NCBI RefSeq assembly: GCF_014642875.1
Contig: NZ_BMJC01000003.1
Coordinates: 744,001 to 808,000, forward strand
Source of the DNA: Puia dinghuensis
Lineage (GTDB): Bacteria > Bacteroidota > Bacteroidia > Chitinophagales > Chitinophagaceae
Length of the DNA: 64,000 nt
Reading direction: 5' to 3'
The notes under the pieces were generated by a model that was given only the letters and a program-made list of their open reading frames with translations, was not told where the DNA came from and searched no databases. This document shows positions 36,040-45,236 of the stretch, in pieces (positions within the stretch are counted from its first letter, which is position 1; the number at the start of each line of letters is the position of its first letter). The translations under genes were made by a program, and so were the position numbers.

Positions 36040-39000
36040 TTATTGTTGTAAGCCCACCTGGTATTGATAGTCGTATTGTTTCAGGATATTCCCGTCCTGG
36101 TCCCGGACATGCAGCAATCTGCCCAGGCCATCATACTCATAGGTGAGTGTTTTTCCCGAAGGGTCAGTCTCTGAAGTTTTGCCGACCAGGGGGCTGTAGG
36201 TGTACGTCGTCATCAGCGCATCCGAGGGAAATACCCTGACATCGTCTATTGGACCAGTCAAGGTCATATTAGCTGTATAGGGTTGCTGGTTAAAGACCCA
36301 TTGACTCCCGTTTAGCTGCCACCACTGAATAATGTATTGTCTGCTGTTGGGAGGAGTAAACGGAACCGTATAGCTGGAATTATTAAAATATCTTGTACCC
36401 GTGTGGGCGGCACCGGCGGTCGATAACCCGTTTTGTTCAAATCCCTCATAAAAGAACTCGGAATACCCGGTGGAAACGTACGAGGCCCCCTGGTAGGTGC
36501 AGGTAACGGTCATCGGCCCGCTGCTCGGGTCCTGCATCAATGTAAATGTCATTGAATAGGTGTCGGGTGGAACGTTGTGGTAAGGTATAGAGCTACTTCC
36601 CAGACAAGCACTCGGACTGCTGGAATTGCAAAGCCTGCTGGTCGCCGTCCAGCCCGTCGAGGCGCCAGTGATGGTAAATTCAAGTTGGTAAGCATTATTA
36701 TCCTGTGGCACGCCTGTCAGGGCGACGGTCAGGTCTCCTGAGGTGTTAGAGGTAAAAGTAGTAGGGGGCGTAAATGCCGTATTGAGGGGTTCACCGGGAG
36801 GAATATTGAACTGGGCCGTTTGTGGGGCAGACTGCGTGGTCGTGCTGATGGAATTGACGGCATTTTCGATCTTGACTAAAGGGTATGACAAATTATAGCC
36901 ATAAGTAGCAGAGGTCGACTTGCCCCCCGTCCAATTGGATGAGATCAATTGCGAAGTACTGACATCATAATTCAAAAATTGCTGCTGCATCTGTGCGCCT
37001 GCGGTATAAATGGTAGTGGTGGTTGGATACCAGTTCGTACCCAGGCCCGTTGAAAGAGGTGAATAAAGCGTATGCGTTTCCCGGGTAAAGCTATTGCGAC
37101 TATCAATGCGGTGAACCAGAAGGCTGGTTGCATTTATGGCACTGGAAGCAAGGGTAGCCAGGTTGCTTATCTCTGTCGGTGTCTCGTAGGGAATACCGGT
37201 ATCGTCGGAATAATAATAGGTCTGGACATGGCTTTGCCCCTTGGAATCGGTAGTGGTGATAGACCGCACCTGCCGGTTGTCCGGTGCGTAGGTATAGGTT
37301 GTAGTAGTCATCATACTTCGGGCAGTCGGTGACATTTGGTCAAAATCGACGTGAACCTTCTGCATCAGCCGCCAGTCCTCTATATTCGAATGGTAGATAT
37401 TCACACCCCAATAATAGTTGCCATTCTGGTACCACCAGGTATTATCCTGGATACCGATCTCTTTTATGGCAGGCTGGTTGTTTTCGAGCGACCCATAAGT
37501 ATAGGAATCCTGGGAAACCGGGTCACCATTCGCCTTACGCGTGAACTGAGCTTTCAGCATTCCCCTTTTATATGAGAAGGATGAAAGCTGTTCGGCAACC
37601 TGCGCACTATAAGTAGTACTATAATCCTGTGTGGAATAAAAATAAAGTGGCGATATATTATCAGGGTAATCGTTGAAATTATAATAAAGGCTGGTGGTTG
37701 AACCTCCATTAGGGTCTGTCTCTATGACTTGTGAATAGCCGACCATTACTCCGGCATCATCCGCAACTCCATACGGAGATTGAGAAAGACATAGTGTTTC
37801 CAGGCTGCAACAGTTGATGCCATAAAATAGTTTCACATGCCTGTATAGGTCGCTCCCTATCCGCCCGGTAGAATGGCCGTAGGCATCATAATAATAATAA
37901 CTCGTCGTCAGGTTTTCTCCGGTTGGGAGTTGCCGTACGATGCTGCTGATCCTGTCGCCGCCCACCAATACATTGCTCGATCCGTTGAAATAGTCGTTCT
38001 GGTCATAATTGAACACTGTTGACGCCCCACCCAACTGATCAATTTCCTGGAGGGAGAAAATAGCGGCCATCGGCACTGCAAGGTTGGTTCCTGTAGGGCT
38101 ATAAAAACTAGGTTGCCTGTAGCTATCAGGATAAGTAAAATATCCATCATATGGCAAGGCGAGGCCGTTTAAATTCTGGTACCCCCAATAATCGAGTTTC
38201 ATCGCTTCTGCCTTTCCGCAAAAAGGCAGATTTTGATAATATTTAAGATTATAGAGGGTCTGTGCGGTTGAGGTGGCCGTAGTACCGCCGGTTATAGTTA
38301 TGGTGGTCAACAGTCGCCTATAGGAGTCACTCCATTCGAGGGGATCAGCATAGGGAGGAGTATCACCATAACAGTTTGTCTGAATGTCCGTATAGGTGAG
38401 GTTGTAAGTCCAGAGAACAGTTGTATTTGCATTCGTAGCTGGATCAAATTGTTTGATCCTAATACTCGTGAGGGCCGGAGGATTGGAAGCAGCAATATTC
38501 GAATTGCTGTTGCCAGTGTAAGTAAAGTCCGCTTCGCCCAGCTTGGTGATGATCTGCGAAACAAATGCTGGTCCATTATATACAATGCTCCCGCTTTGCG
38601 TATTTGATGTATTTAGGGAATAACCTGTGATGTCAACGGTGGGGGGATTGCCCGAACCTGAGGGGAAGGTGGCGGTATAGTCCTCCCAGGGTTCGTAGGA
38701 ATAGACGGTTTCATCCGGCCAGGTCTGATAGACAAAGCTGATCACATCCTTCGAGTTCAGGGTGATGATCTTTTCCAGATACCATGTACTTACATATTGA
38801 AAAGAAAAGCCAAAGAATTTTGTCGTTGCCATCGTCCTGTAGCCTACATGTACACCAAAGATATATTGGGTACCCTGGGCATCGATGACCGTGATACCGG
38901 TGGAAATCGCGTTGGCGCTATTATTGTACAAGTAGTGAATGACCTTCAACCCCCTATTGTTTCGAAATACCGGATTGCCTGAGGGGTCCAGGGTAAATTG

Positions 39001-39558
39001 AGAAGTAAAATAAGGAGTGGTGATCACGAAGATATCCGGTTCTCCATCTACCAGATGTGATAGAGTACGTATTCCGGCATTATTATTCGTATTGTTGAAC
39101 CCTAGCGTCGCCTGGGCATTGGGGCTATTGAAGTCGTTCGTAACAGCCGTCCCTTTCATATTGGTACCTATATACCCGTTTGTCGATTCATCGGGAAGAC
39201 CCCTTACGGTTCGGGTAATACTCCCTCCGGCCATCAAAGTCCAATCCATGCCTACTGAGGTATTAGGATCGGCGGGCCTCACCCCATTGTTAGCCGTATA
39301 ATCGATGGAAATGGGAAGTTGGAGGTCGGAGCCTTTTAGCGTATAAATAGGGAGGGACATTTGCAGCCCCCCGGTATAAAGACTGGGGGAAATACTTGCC
39401 GAAGCATTAAGAAAGTTCGGACTCCCGTTTGGCGAAGCACTATTGTTGTAATTCATCGAGTTGTCTCCTGTAGCAATTTGTGACAGAGCCGTCACTGCCA
39501 TCGACAAAAAAACTACGGAAATGATAAAGACCCGGCGATAGAAATAAAGAATGCGCAT
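36040..39558 (-). CDS. RHS/YD-repeat protein with SpvB-like N-terminus, lacking an RHS core
   Basis: The 1172-residue protein starts with a signal peptide ending VTALSQ. Residues ~50-130 have LYTGGLQMSLPIYTLKG and TSVGMDWTLMAGGSITRTV, reminiscent of the SpvB/TcdB-like N-terminal shell region. YD-type repeats occur throughout, and the C-terminus ends in one (LTYEYDGLGRLLHVRDQDGN). There is no GxRFYD core. The gene ends 22 bases before the DUF6443 protein, so the pair looks like a shell split in two, as TcB and TcC are. Role in assembling or displaying the downstream RHS protein is inference. Confidence 0.75.
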   Translation of the reverse strand: MRILYFYRRVFIISVVFLSMAVTALSQIATGDNSMNYNNSASPNGSPNFLNASASISPSLYTGGLQMSLPIYTLKGSDLQLPISIDYTANNGVRPADPNTSVGMDWTLMAGGSITRTVRGLPDESTNGYIGTNMKGTAVTNDFNSPNAQATLGFNNTNNNAGIRTLSHLVDGEPDIFVITTPYFTSQFTLDPSGNPVFRNNRGLKVIHYLYNNSANAISTGITVIDAQGTQYIFGVHVGYRTMATTKFFGFSFQYVSTWYLEKIITLNSKDVISFVYQTWPDETVYSYEPWEDYTATFPSGSGNPPTVDITGYSLNTSNTQSGSIVYNGPAFVSQIITKLGEADFTYTGNSNSNIAASNPPALTSIRIKQFDPATNANTTVLWTYNLTYTDIQTNCYGDTPPYADPLEWSDSYRRLLTTITITGGTTATSTAQTLYNLKYYQNLPFCGKAEAMKLDYWGYQNLNGLALPYDGYFTYPDSYRQPSFYSPTGTNLAVPMAAIFSLQEIDQLGGASTVFNYDQNDYFNGSSNVLVGGDRISSIVRQLPTGENLTTSYYYYDAYGHSTGRIGSDLYRHVKLFYGINCCSLETLCLSQSPYGVADDAGVMVGYSQVIETDPNGGSTTSLYYNFNDYPDNISPLYFYSTQDYSTTYSAQVAEQLSSFSYKRGMLKAQFTRKANGDPVSQDSYTYGSLENNQPAIKEIGIQDNTWWYQNGNYYWGVNIYHSNIEDWRLMQKVHVDFDQMSPTARSMMTTTTYTYAPDNRQVRSITTTDSKGQSHVQTYYYSDDTGIPYETPTEISNLATLASSAINATSLLVHRIDSRNSFTRETHTLYSPLSTGLGTNWYPTTTTIYTAGAQMQQQFLNYDVSTSQLISSNWTGGKSTSATYGYNLSYPLVKIENAVNSISTTTQSAPQTAQFNIPPGEPLNTAFTPPTTFTSNTSGDLTVALTGVPQDNNAYQLEFTITGASTGWTATSRLCNSSSPSACLGSSSIPYHNVPPDTYSMTFTLMQDPSSGPMTVTCTYQGASYVSTGYSEFFYEGFEQNGLSTAGAAHTGTRYFNNSSYTVPFTPPNSRQYIIQWWQLNGSQWVFNQQPYTANMTLTGPIDDVRVFPSDALMTTYTYSPLVGKTSETDPSGKTLTYEYDGLGRLLHVRDQDGNILKQYDYQYQVGLQQ

Positions 39559-39577
39559 ACGTTATATTTCAAATAAA

Positions 39578-41107
39578 TTAAAATCCATAACCTACCCGGA
39601 AAAGGATAGGCTGTGTCTTTGGCACCTGTTGGTAACTAAGGAAATCCCAAAGCAGTTGCATGGTCGTTTTTTTCAGGAACCGGCTCTTGACTGATACTGT
39701 CTTCATTACTCCGACAAGGCCGCTTCGTGTCCACCAGTCGAGGTTGTGTATCTGTTTAAATGAAGAAAAAGGCGTCTCATAATTATATTCAAGACCGCCA
39801 GTGGCCGACCAGCTTCCTTTAATTTGGATGTTCAGGTAAGAGCGTAAGCCGACTCCCTGGCTCGAAAGCGCGATATGGTTGATACCGCTGCCCCAGCCCA
39901 TTTTGTAACTGGCGCCCACCCCAACAGAATTTCTGTTATTCAATTTATATCCTACCGTAAGCGCGAAGTCCGTCACTGTAGGAAAATTATAGTTCGTTCG
40001 GCTTGTTTGCACGTTGGCGCCATATTCCAGTCTCCCCCAGAAGGTTTTGGTCTTCTGATTATTGGGCTTAAAGTCAGGAGATTCGATATTACCTCCACCC
40101 GTGCCGTATTGGCGGAGCCTGTCTTTCAGGGTACTTAGCTGGGATTGTGCAGACTGGATGTTTTGGCTCAACGCATCCATCCCTCCTTGTCCCCCCGGGG
40201 CGATCTGCCCCTGGATCATCTGCTGCAACTGATCGCGCGTTTGCAAGCCTGCCAGAGCGGCCTGGGGCGTCGATGAATTTGCACTATTTCCCGGCAAATG
40301 AAACAGGCTGGCCAATTGGGAATTCGAGCGCATAAAATCCTGGAAGGCGCTGGTTTGCCGCAACAAGGACAAGGCCTTCTTTTCCAGTTCATCGGGGTTG
40401 TTGAGCATATCCTTGTAATGCTGCACCTGTTGCGTATAATAATAAGCTTGCTGATTCAATCCCTGGTATTCCTTATCCAGGCCTGCAGGTAGATGAGTAT
40501 ATTGGCTAAGGTATTGCTTGATCAACTGTCTTCGTTGCTGCACGAAGGCATTCACAGCCTCTGTATTCTGCATCCGCCCCTGTAGTTGTTGGAATTGTGC
40601 CGATGCGTCTTGCACAAGGCCTGCGTCCTTTCCGGCAGCGCTGGTGAACTGCGGATTTTGTTGCAAAAAACGCAAGGCCGTTCCCAGTGAATCTGTGTAC
40701 GGTTGATAGGTTCCGCTAAGATTGGTTGACTTGAATGAGGCCGGGTCGGCCTTGAATTTCTGCATCATGGCAGCATATTGTTGCTCGGAATTGGCAAAAA
40801 GCCTTGCTGCCGCGACTGAATCCTTTTTTGCCAGCTTTTTTTTAAGCCGCTGTTCCTGCCGCGCCATTTTTTGCAGGTATTTCTCCGTTTGCCGGGTCAA
40901 TTGCTGATCAAGGTCACCGGCCTTTCTCTTAATGCGGTTAAATAGCTTCGATGGAAAATTTAGCGCCTTATTCGCGAGGGAATCGACGGATTGACCGTAG
41001 GAAACCGAAAATGAGGCTATCAACACGCCTAGACAGATGACGGCTTTTCGCAGCCATACATACGGGACCACACCGGCGCAGCAAGACAATGCTATTCTTT
41101 CGGGCAT
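39578..41107 (-). CDS. Envelope protein with coiled coil and outer-membrane beta-barrel-like C-terminus
   Basis: The ATG at 41107 gives 509 residues; an upstream frame start at 41146 would run through a dyad, and a GTG 12 codons downstream is another option. The hydrophobic leader ends SFSVSYGQS. Residues ~40-240 are charged heptad-like helices (KRKAGDLDQQLTRQTEKYL and following). The last ~135 residues alternate in beta strands (FWGRLEYGANVQTS, LTVGYKLNNRNSVGVG) and end in GYGF, typical of an outer-membrane barrel. It is the first gene of the RHS operon, 19 bases before the TcB-like gene, so an anchoring or export function is plausible. Confidence 0.6.
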   Translation of the reverse strand: MPERIALSCCAGVVPYVWLRKAVICLGVLIASFSVSYGQSVDSLANKALNFPSKLFNRIKRKAGDLDQQLTRQTEKYLQKMARQEQRLKKKLAKKDSVAAARLFANSEQQYAAMMQKFKADPASFKSTNLSGTYQPYTDSLGTALRFLQQNPQFTSAAGKDAGLVQDASAQFQQLQGRMQNTEAVNAFVQQRRQLIKQYLSQYTHLPAGLDKEYQGLNQQAYYYTQQVQHYKDMLNNPDELEKKALSLLRQTSAFQDFMRSNSQLASLFHLPGNSANSSTPQAALAGLQTRDQLQQMIQGQIAPGGQGGMDALSQNIQSAQSQLSTLKDRLRQYGTGGGNIESPDFKPNNQKTKTFWGRLEYGANVQTSRTNYNFPTVTDFALTVGYKLNNRNSVGVGASYKMGWGSGINHIALSSQGVGLRSYLNIQIKGSWSATGGLEYNYETPFSSFKQIHNLDWWTRSGLVGVMKTVSVKSRFLKKTTMQLLWDFLSYQQVPKTQPILFRVGYGF

Positions 41108-41117
41108 AAAGGTTGCA

Positions 41118-41144
41118 GTTAACGGTAATATAATTACTGTTAAC
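41118..41144. promoter_or_regulatory. 27-bp dyad, candidate operator of the RHS operon
   Basis: Arms GTTAACGGTAAT and ATTACTGTTAAC are inverted copies with one mismatch and a 3-base spacer. The dyad lies just upstream of the first gene of the RHS operon and has no T-run, so a regulator-binding site is more likely than a terminator. Confidence 0.5.
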
Positions 41145-41166
41145 ACAGGGCGGATGAAAGCTGATA

Positions 41167-41741
41167 TTACCTGGCCGGTTTCTCCAGCCGGCTGATACGC
41201 TGTTCGAGGCTTTCCAGGGTGCGGTTGCGCTCTTCAATCTTTTTTAGCAATACCACCTGGTCCCTTCCACAGCCAGTTGGTTGAACCCGACATTGGTAGT
41301 GCCAATGGCTACGGGACCGCCGGCAAAAAAGGTCGTACCCTGCGCGTTCAGCTGCGTTGTAACGCTGTTCGAGGTATTGAATAGGGAACCGTACCTCCGA
41401 CGGAAGGGGTCCCATATTTGAAATAGTCCATAAGAATTGTTGCTCGGATCTATTCTCGTGAACAGCACCGACGAGCCCCAGCGGATACTATGAAGATCCA
41501 AATGGAAGGTGCCATCATCGTAGGTATTAAATTGAAATGACGGCGCGGTCACTCCATCGTGCAGGTTACCCATGCTCAACGGGGTCTGGGTTCCGGTTGG
41601 ACCGGCGGTGGTAGTTTCATTGGCTATCCAATCGGAACTAATATTCGGTGTTTGCGCATACGAGAGCCGAACGATAAGGCAGAAGAATAGGCTAAGGCTA
41701 ATACGGCATAGGAAGGTCAATCGCCTTGGGGCGCTTTTCAT
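41167..41741 (-). pseudogene. Deleted/frameshifted tail-fibre-like gene
   Basis: From the ATG at 41741 the frame encodes a signal peptide (ending RLSYAQ), then the same fibre module as the intact paralogues: TPLSMGNLHDG, SFQFNTYDDGT, LDLHSIRWGSS, TQLNAQGTTFFAGG. It stops at 41244 after LAVEGT. The end of the gene continues in another frame (VVLLKKIEERNRTLESLEQ, RISRLEK) up to 41167. The conserved block with FVFD...HLPDIAP and most of the coiled coil is missing, so an internal deletion has fused the module to the last heptads and shifted the frame. Expression of a truncated, exported 165-residue product remains possible. Confidence 0.75.
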
Positions 41742-41765
41742 AAAACAAGGTTTATATGTTATCAA

Positions 41766-41777
41766 AATAAAGTAATT
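41766..41777 (-). promoter_or_regulatory. Conserved promoter-like motif, unit A
   Basis: The string AATAAAGTAATT (plus strand) recurs before units A, B (43629-43640) and D (47428-47439). On the minus strand it reads AATTACTTTATT and merges into a TATTTTG-like -7 box. In B and D it is 65-67 bases before the ATG, in A only 25 bases. Confidence 0.45.
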
Positions 41778-41950
41778 GCCTCGATATCACAAATGGTACA
41801 GCTGATCAGGCAACACAATATCGGTTGAGAAAACTGCCTTACGCTTCATTTCGGTTTTCCATGGGCGTGCATATCGGAATAACAAATGCGCTTTTATTAA
41901 TCATAACTGTGCAGCGCCGGTCTCAAAGCTTATGACTGCCGGATGATTAA

Positions 41951-41992
41951 AAAATCGAGTAAAAGTACTCTCGCTTTTGTGGTTTTCCGCAG
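41951..41992 (-). promoter_or_regulatory. Conserved double-dyad intergenic element, copy A
   Basis: Plus strand: GAGTA-AAAG-TACTC at 41957-41970, then TTTTGTGGTTTTCCGCA. It lies 222 bases upstream of the deleted fibre gene start, and just after the stop codon of the fibre gene at 42029. Confidence 0.6.
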
Positions 41993-42028
41993 TGAAAAAA
42001 GCTTCAAGACCGGTCGGCTGACACCGCA

Positions 42029-43564
42029 TTACTTAAGTGATTTCTCCAGCCGGCTGATGCGCTGTTCGAGGCTTTCCAGGGCTTGATTGCGTTCTTCCAG
42101 GCGCTGGTTTTGTTCCTTTAAAGCTTTCAGCTCCTTATCCTGTTGGATCAGATAAAGCGTCAGCTCCTCGACCTTTTGCAACAACCGGGTCTGGTTGTCG
42201 CCAAGGTCGACTCCTTTCTGCTGCATCTCTGCTGCAGGTGCGATATCCGGAAGGTGGTGATTGGCCTGGACATATTTCTGCAATTCGGGAAGGGAAGACA
42301 GATGATAGGCGGGATCAAAGACAAAGTCGGCGCCGCCGGTATTCACCACCACCTGGTTGAAGCGGCCGTTGCCGTTGACGTCGAGAATGTAGCCGGAATT
42401 GGTTTGCGAGGTCTTACCGATGAGCACGTTGCCGCCCGTGAAATACGTTGTACCCTGCGCATTAAGCTGAAGGGTAACCACGTTGGATGTGTTATAAAGA
42501 GATGCTATCGCTCCGACGGAATTGTTTCCGCCAACCTGCATCACGTTATAAGAATTGTTGGTCGGGTCTGACCTTGTAAACGTGACCTGGGTGCCCCATC
42601 GGGTACTGTGAAGATCCAGGTTTGACGTTCCATTATCAGAGGTATTGAATTGAAAGGATGGAACCGTAGTCAGCGACCCGTTCCAGTTGCCCAGACTCAG
42701 TGGGGTCTGCGTAGCCCCTGTCGTGTTGCCGTTGGCAAGGAAAAGACTGGTGGGCGAAAAGGCGCCCGATGCAGCTTGCCAGGTGGCGTTACCATTGGCA
42801 TCCGAGGTCAGCACCATGCCGGCGGCTGCTCCTGTGGGAAGGACCAAACCCGTTGCCGAGATTTTCCCGTTCACCTGGAATTTGTTGCCATTATCTGTTC
42901 CTCCACCTACGATGGTATTGCCCGACGTGGAGTTGAGCAGGTTATTGCCACTGACATTCTCATAGGCAACATTGGTCAGCGTTCCCGCGGTGGCGGTCAG
43001 CGTAGGGTTATAATACAGCCCTCTCACCAGGGTCGTCCCGGTGGTATTATTAATGGATGGAGTGATCGACAAATTGTTAAAGGTGAAATTGCCCGTAGAA
43101 GAGGCATTGCCTATCGAGAAGCCATTAATGGAGACACAGGAATATGTGCCCGTATTATTTATTGCGGAGTTATTGGCCGACAGATTAATGGCTCCAGGAT
43201 CGGTACCATTGAAATTGCCATAGAACCACAACCCTTTGCCTCCCACGCCATACATCCGCCAAAGCCCGACATTATTGTTTTCTTTCAGCTCCAGGATATT
43301 CACCCCGCCGCTGTTAGGGCTCCGGAATTGGGCGATGATATCCTGGCCCGCCCCGGCGTAATTAAAATCCAGTTTGGTTAGTGGGGGGGTGGTTGTCCCG
43401 AAGCCTGTCCCGATGCCGATTTTACCCGTATTGGTATTCCAGATATTGCCCGAGGCGTCTGGGGTAGACCATTGCGACATAGCCGGCAGGGCGAAACAAA
43501 AGGAAAAAACGATCGTTGCGGCGAGGGAATAGGTGATTCCCCTCCGGTTAGGAGTGCATCTCAT
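42029..43564 (-). CDS. Tail-fibre-like exported protein, array member 1
   Basis: The 511-residue protein has a signal peptide ending PAMSQ. The N-terminal block is WSTPDASGNIWNTNTGKIGI. Residues ~60-250 are unique Asn/Gly/Thr-rich beta repeats. Then VLTSDANGNATWQA, followed by a module shared nearly base for base with the next gene (TPLSLGNW, LDLHSTRWGTQVTFTRSDPT, VMQVGGNNSVGAIASLYNTS). From ~411 comes the conserved block FVFDPAYHLSSL, HLPDIAP, GVDLGDNQTRLLQKVEEL, and a coiled coil to the end. The C-terminus resembles endosialidase-chaperone-type tails in position, but no catalytic dyad was identified. Likely a surface or released fibre. Confidence 0.65.
   Translation of the reverse strand: MRCTPNRRGITYSLAATIVFSFCFALPAMSQWSTPDASGNIWNTNTGKIGIGTGFGTTTPPLTKLDFNYAGAGQDIIAQFRSPNSGGVNILELKENNNVGLWRMYGVGGKGLWFYGNFNGTDPGAINLSANNSAINNTGTYSCVSINGFSIGNASSTGNFTFNNLSITPSINNTTGTTLVRGLYYNPTLTATAGTLTNVAYENVSGNNLLNSTSGNTIVGGGTDNGNKFQVNGKISATGLVLPTGAAAGMVLTSDANGNATWQAASGAFSPTSLFLANGNTTGATQTPLSLGNWNGSLTTVPSFQFNTSDNGTSNLDLHSTRWGTQVTFTRSDPTNNSYNVMQVGGNNSVGAIASLYNTSNVVTLQLNAQGTTYFTGGNVLIGKTSQTNSGYILDVNGNGRFNQVVVNTGGADFVFDPAYHLSSLPELQKYVQANHHLPDIAPAAEMQQKGVDLGDNQTRLLQKVEELTLYLIQQDKELKALKEQNQRLEERNQALESLEQRISRLEKSLK
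42400..42730. repeat. Direct repeat module shared by array members 1 and 2 (copy 1)
   Basis: This segment is nearly identical to about 44260-44590, offset by 1860 bases. By eye, differences are scattered single bases. It encodes the TPLSLGNW to GGNVLIGKTS module. Member 3 lacks it, so it marks a recombination block. Confidence 0.7.
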
Positions 43565-43895
43565 AAGAGCAATAGAATTTAGAGATTATGAATAATGGAA
43601 AAGGAGTAGGATGAATTCTCTGCCTCAAAATAAAGTAATTGTCGCGATTTTGCCAATGGCAGAACTGATCAGTCAACGCAATACGGGGTGTGAAAACAGC
43701 CTTACCCTCCATTTCGGTTTTCCATGGCCGTGTGCATCGGAATGACCGATGTGTTCGTATTAATGATGGATGTGCATTGCTGGTTACAGGGCAAATGGCT
43801 GCCGCATGCCGAAAAATCGAGTAAAAGTACTCGGCTTTTTGTGGTTTTCCGCAGTGAATTAACCCTTCAAAAGCGCTCGTTCGGCTTTCTTCTCA
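43565..43895. other. 331-base spacer with conserved leader, unit B
   Basis: No gene is seen. It holds the double-dyad element, a region around 43690-43760 resembling 41825-41895, and the AATAAAGTAATT motif at 43629-43640 near the fibre gene start. Confidence 0.6.
43812..43854 (-). promoter_or_regulatory. Conserved double-dyad intergenic element, copy B
   Basis: GAGTA-AAAG-TACTC at 43819-43832 is followed by TTTTGTGGTTTTCCGCA. The dyad centre is 261 bases upstream of the ATG at 43564. Confidence 0.65.
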
Positions 43896-45236
43896 TTATT
43901 TAAGCGATTGCTCCAGGCGGCTGAGACGCTGTTCGATGCTTTCCAGGGCCCGATTGCGTTCTTCCAGCCGCTGATTTCGTTCTTCCAGCCGCTGGTTTTG
44001 TTCCTTTAAAGCCTTTAGCTCTTTATCCTGTTGGATCAGATAAAGCATCACCTCTTCGAGCTTTTGCAACATTCGGGTCTGGTTGTCACCCAGGTCGATA
44101 CCTTTCTGCTGCATCTCGGCAGCCGGGGCGATGTCCGGGAGATGATGATAAGCCTGGATATATTTTTGTATTTCGGGCAGAGAAAGCAGATGATAGGCGG
44201 AATCGAAGACGAAGTCGGCGCCGCTGGTATTCACCACCACCTGGTTCGCCCGGGCAACACCGTTGACGTCGAGCATGTAGCCGGAATTGGTTTGGGAGGT
44301 TTTGCCGATAAGCACATTGCCGCCGGTGAAATACGTTGTACCCTGCGCATTTAGCTGGAGGGTAACCTGGTTGGATGTGTTATAAAGAGAGGCTATCGCT
44401 CCGACTGAATTGTTTCCGCCAACCTGCATCACGTTATAAGAATTGCCGGTGGGATCCGATCTTGTAAACGTGACCTGGGTGCCCCATCGGGTACTGTGAA
44501 GATCCAGGTTTGACGTTCCATTATCAGAGGTATTGAACTGAAAGGATGGAACCGTAGTCTGCGATCCGCTCCAGTTGCCCAGACTTAGTGGGGTTTGCGT
44601 AGCGCCTGTTGTGTTGCCATTGGCGAGAAACAGGCTGGACGTAGGCAAGCTGGATGGCGCTTGCCAGGTGGCATTCCCATTAGCATCCGAAGTCAGCACT
44701 TTACCCGCACCGGCATTGAGGGGATACGTCAGGCCACCCTGTATCCTGACAGAACCGTTTACATCCACTTTATACCCAGCATCTGAGGTAACAGCACCTA
44801 ACCCCCAGTTACCACTGCTAAACACCGTTCCAGCTGTGCTTCCATTTATTTGAAACGTAAAATTGCTCCCTCTCAGTACCAAGGGCTTAAATTGGTTGGC
44901 CGTATTATCGTAGGCGGTAACATAACCCATGTCGCCAACATAGACAAGCTGGACTCCGGCTCCGGCAGGCCAGGATGAAACGTTACCTGTCGCCTGCAAT
45001 CCGGTATTTGTAAACAAAGTTCCCGAGAAATGCCCGTTTCCAACGACATCCAGTGGATAGGCCGGGCTGCTCGTCCCGATGCCGACATTTCCCGTATTGG
45101 TATTATGTATATTGCCAGAACCGTCGGGGCCGGCCCATTGCGATTGCGACCTGGCCTGAAGACAGGCAAAAAGGGACAAAAGAATCATTGCGGCGAGGGG
45201 ATAAGGAATCCCTTTCCAGTTAGGGTTGCTTCTCAT
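43896..45236 (-). CDS. Tail-fibre-like exported protein, array member 2
   Basis: The 446-residue protein has a signal peptide ending ARSQSQ, the N-terminal block GSGNIHNTNTGNVGIGTSSP, and a unique part to about residue 185. It then has VLTSDANGNATWQA and the module shared with member 1. The conserved block FVFDSAYHLLSL, HLPDIAP, GIDLGDNQTRMLQKLEEV starts near 340. The coiled coil is longer than in member 1, with a duplicated NQRLEER heptad. Same architecture as the other members, so a surface-exposed or secreted oligomeric fibre is inferred. Confidence 0.65.
   Translation of the reverse strand: MRSNPNWKGIPYPLAAMILLSLFACLQARSQSQWAGPDGSGNIHNTNTGNVGIGTSSPAYPLDVVGNGHFSGTLFTNTGLQATGNVSSWPAGAGVQLVYVGDMGYVTAYDNTANQFKPLVLRGSNFTFQINGSTAGTVFSSGNWGLGAVTSDAGYKVDVNGSVRIQGGLTYPLNAGAGKVLTSDANGNATWQAPSSLPTSSLFLANGNTTGATQTPLSLGNWSGSQTTVPSFQFNTSDNGTSNLDLHSTRWGTQVTFTRSDPTGNSYNVMQVGGNNSVGAIASLYNTSNQVTLQLNAQGTTYFTGGNVLIGKTSQTNSGYMLDVNGVARANQVVVNTSGADFVFDSAYHLLSLPEIQKYIQAYHHLPDIAPAAEMQQKGIDLGDNQTRMLQKLEEVMLYLIQQDKELKALKEQNQRLEERNQRLEERNRALESIEQRLSRLEQSLK
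44260..44590. repeat. Direct repeat module shared by array members 1 and 2 (copy 2)
   Basis: Second copy of the block at 42400-42730, in the same orientation and the same reading frame of its gene. Confidence 0.7.
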
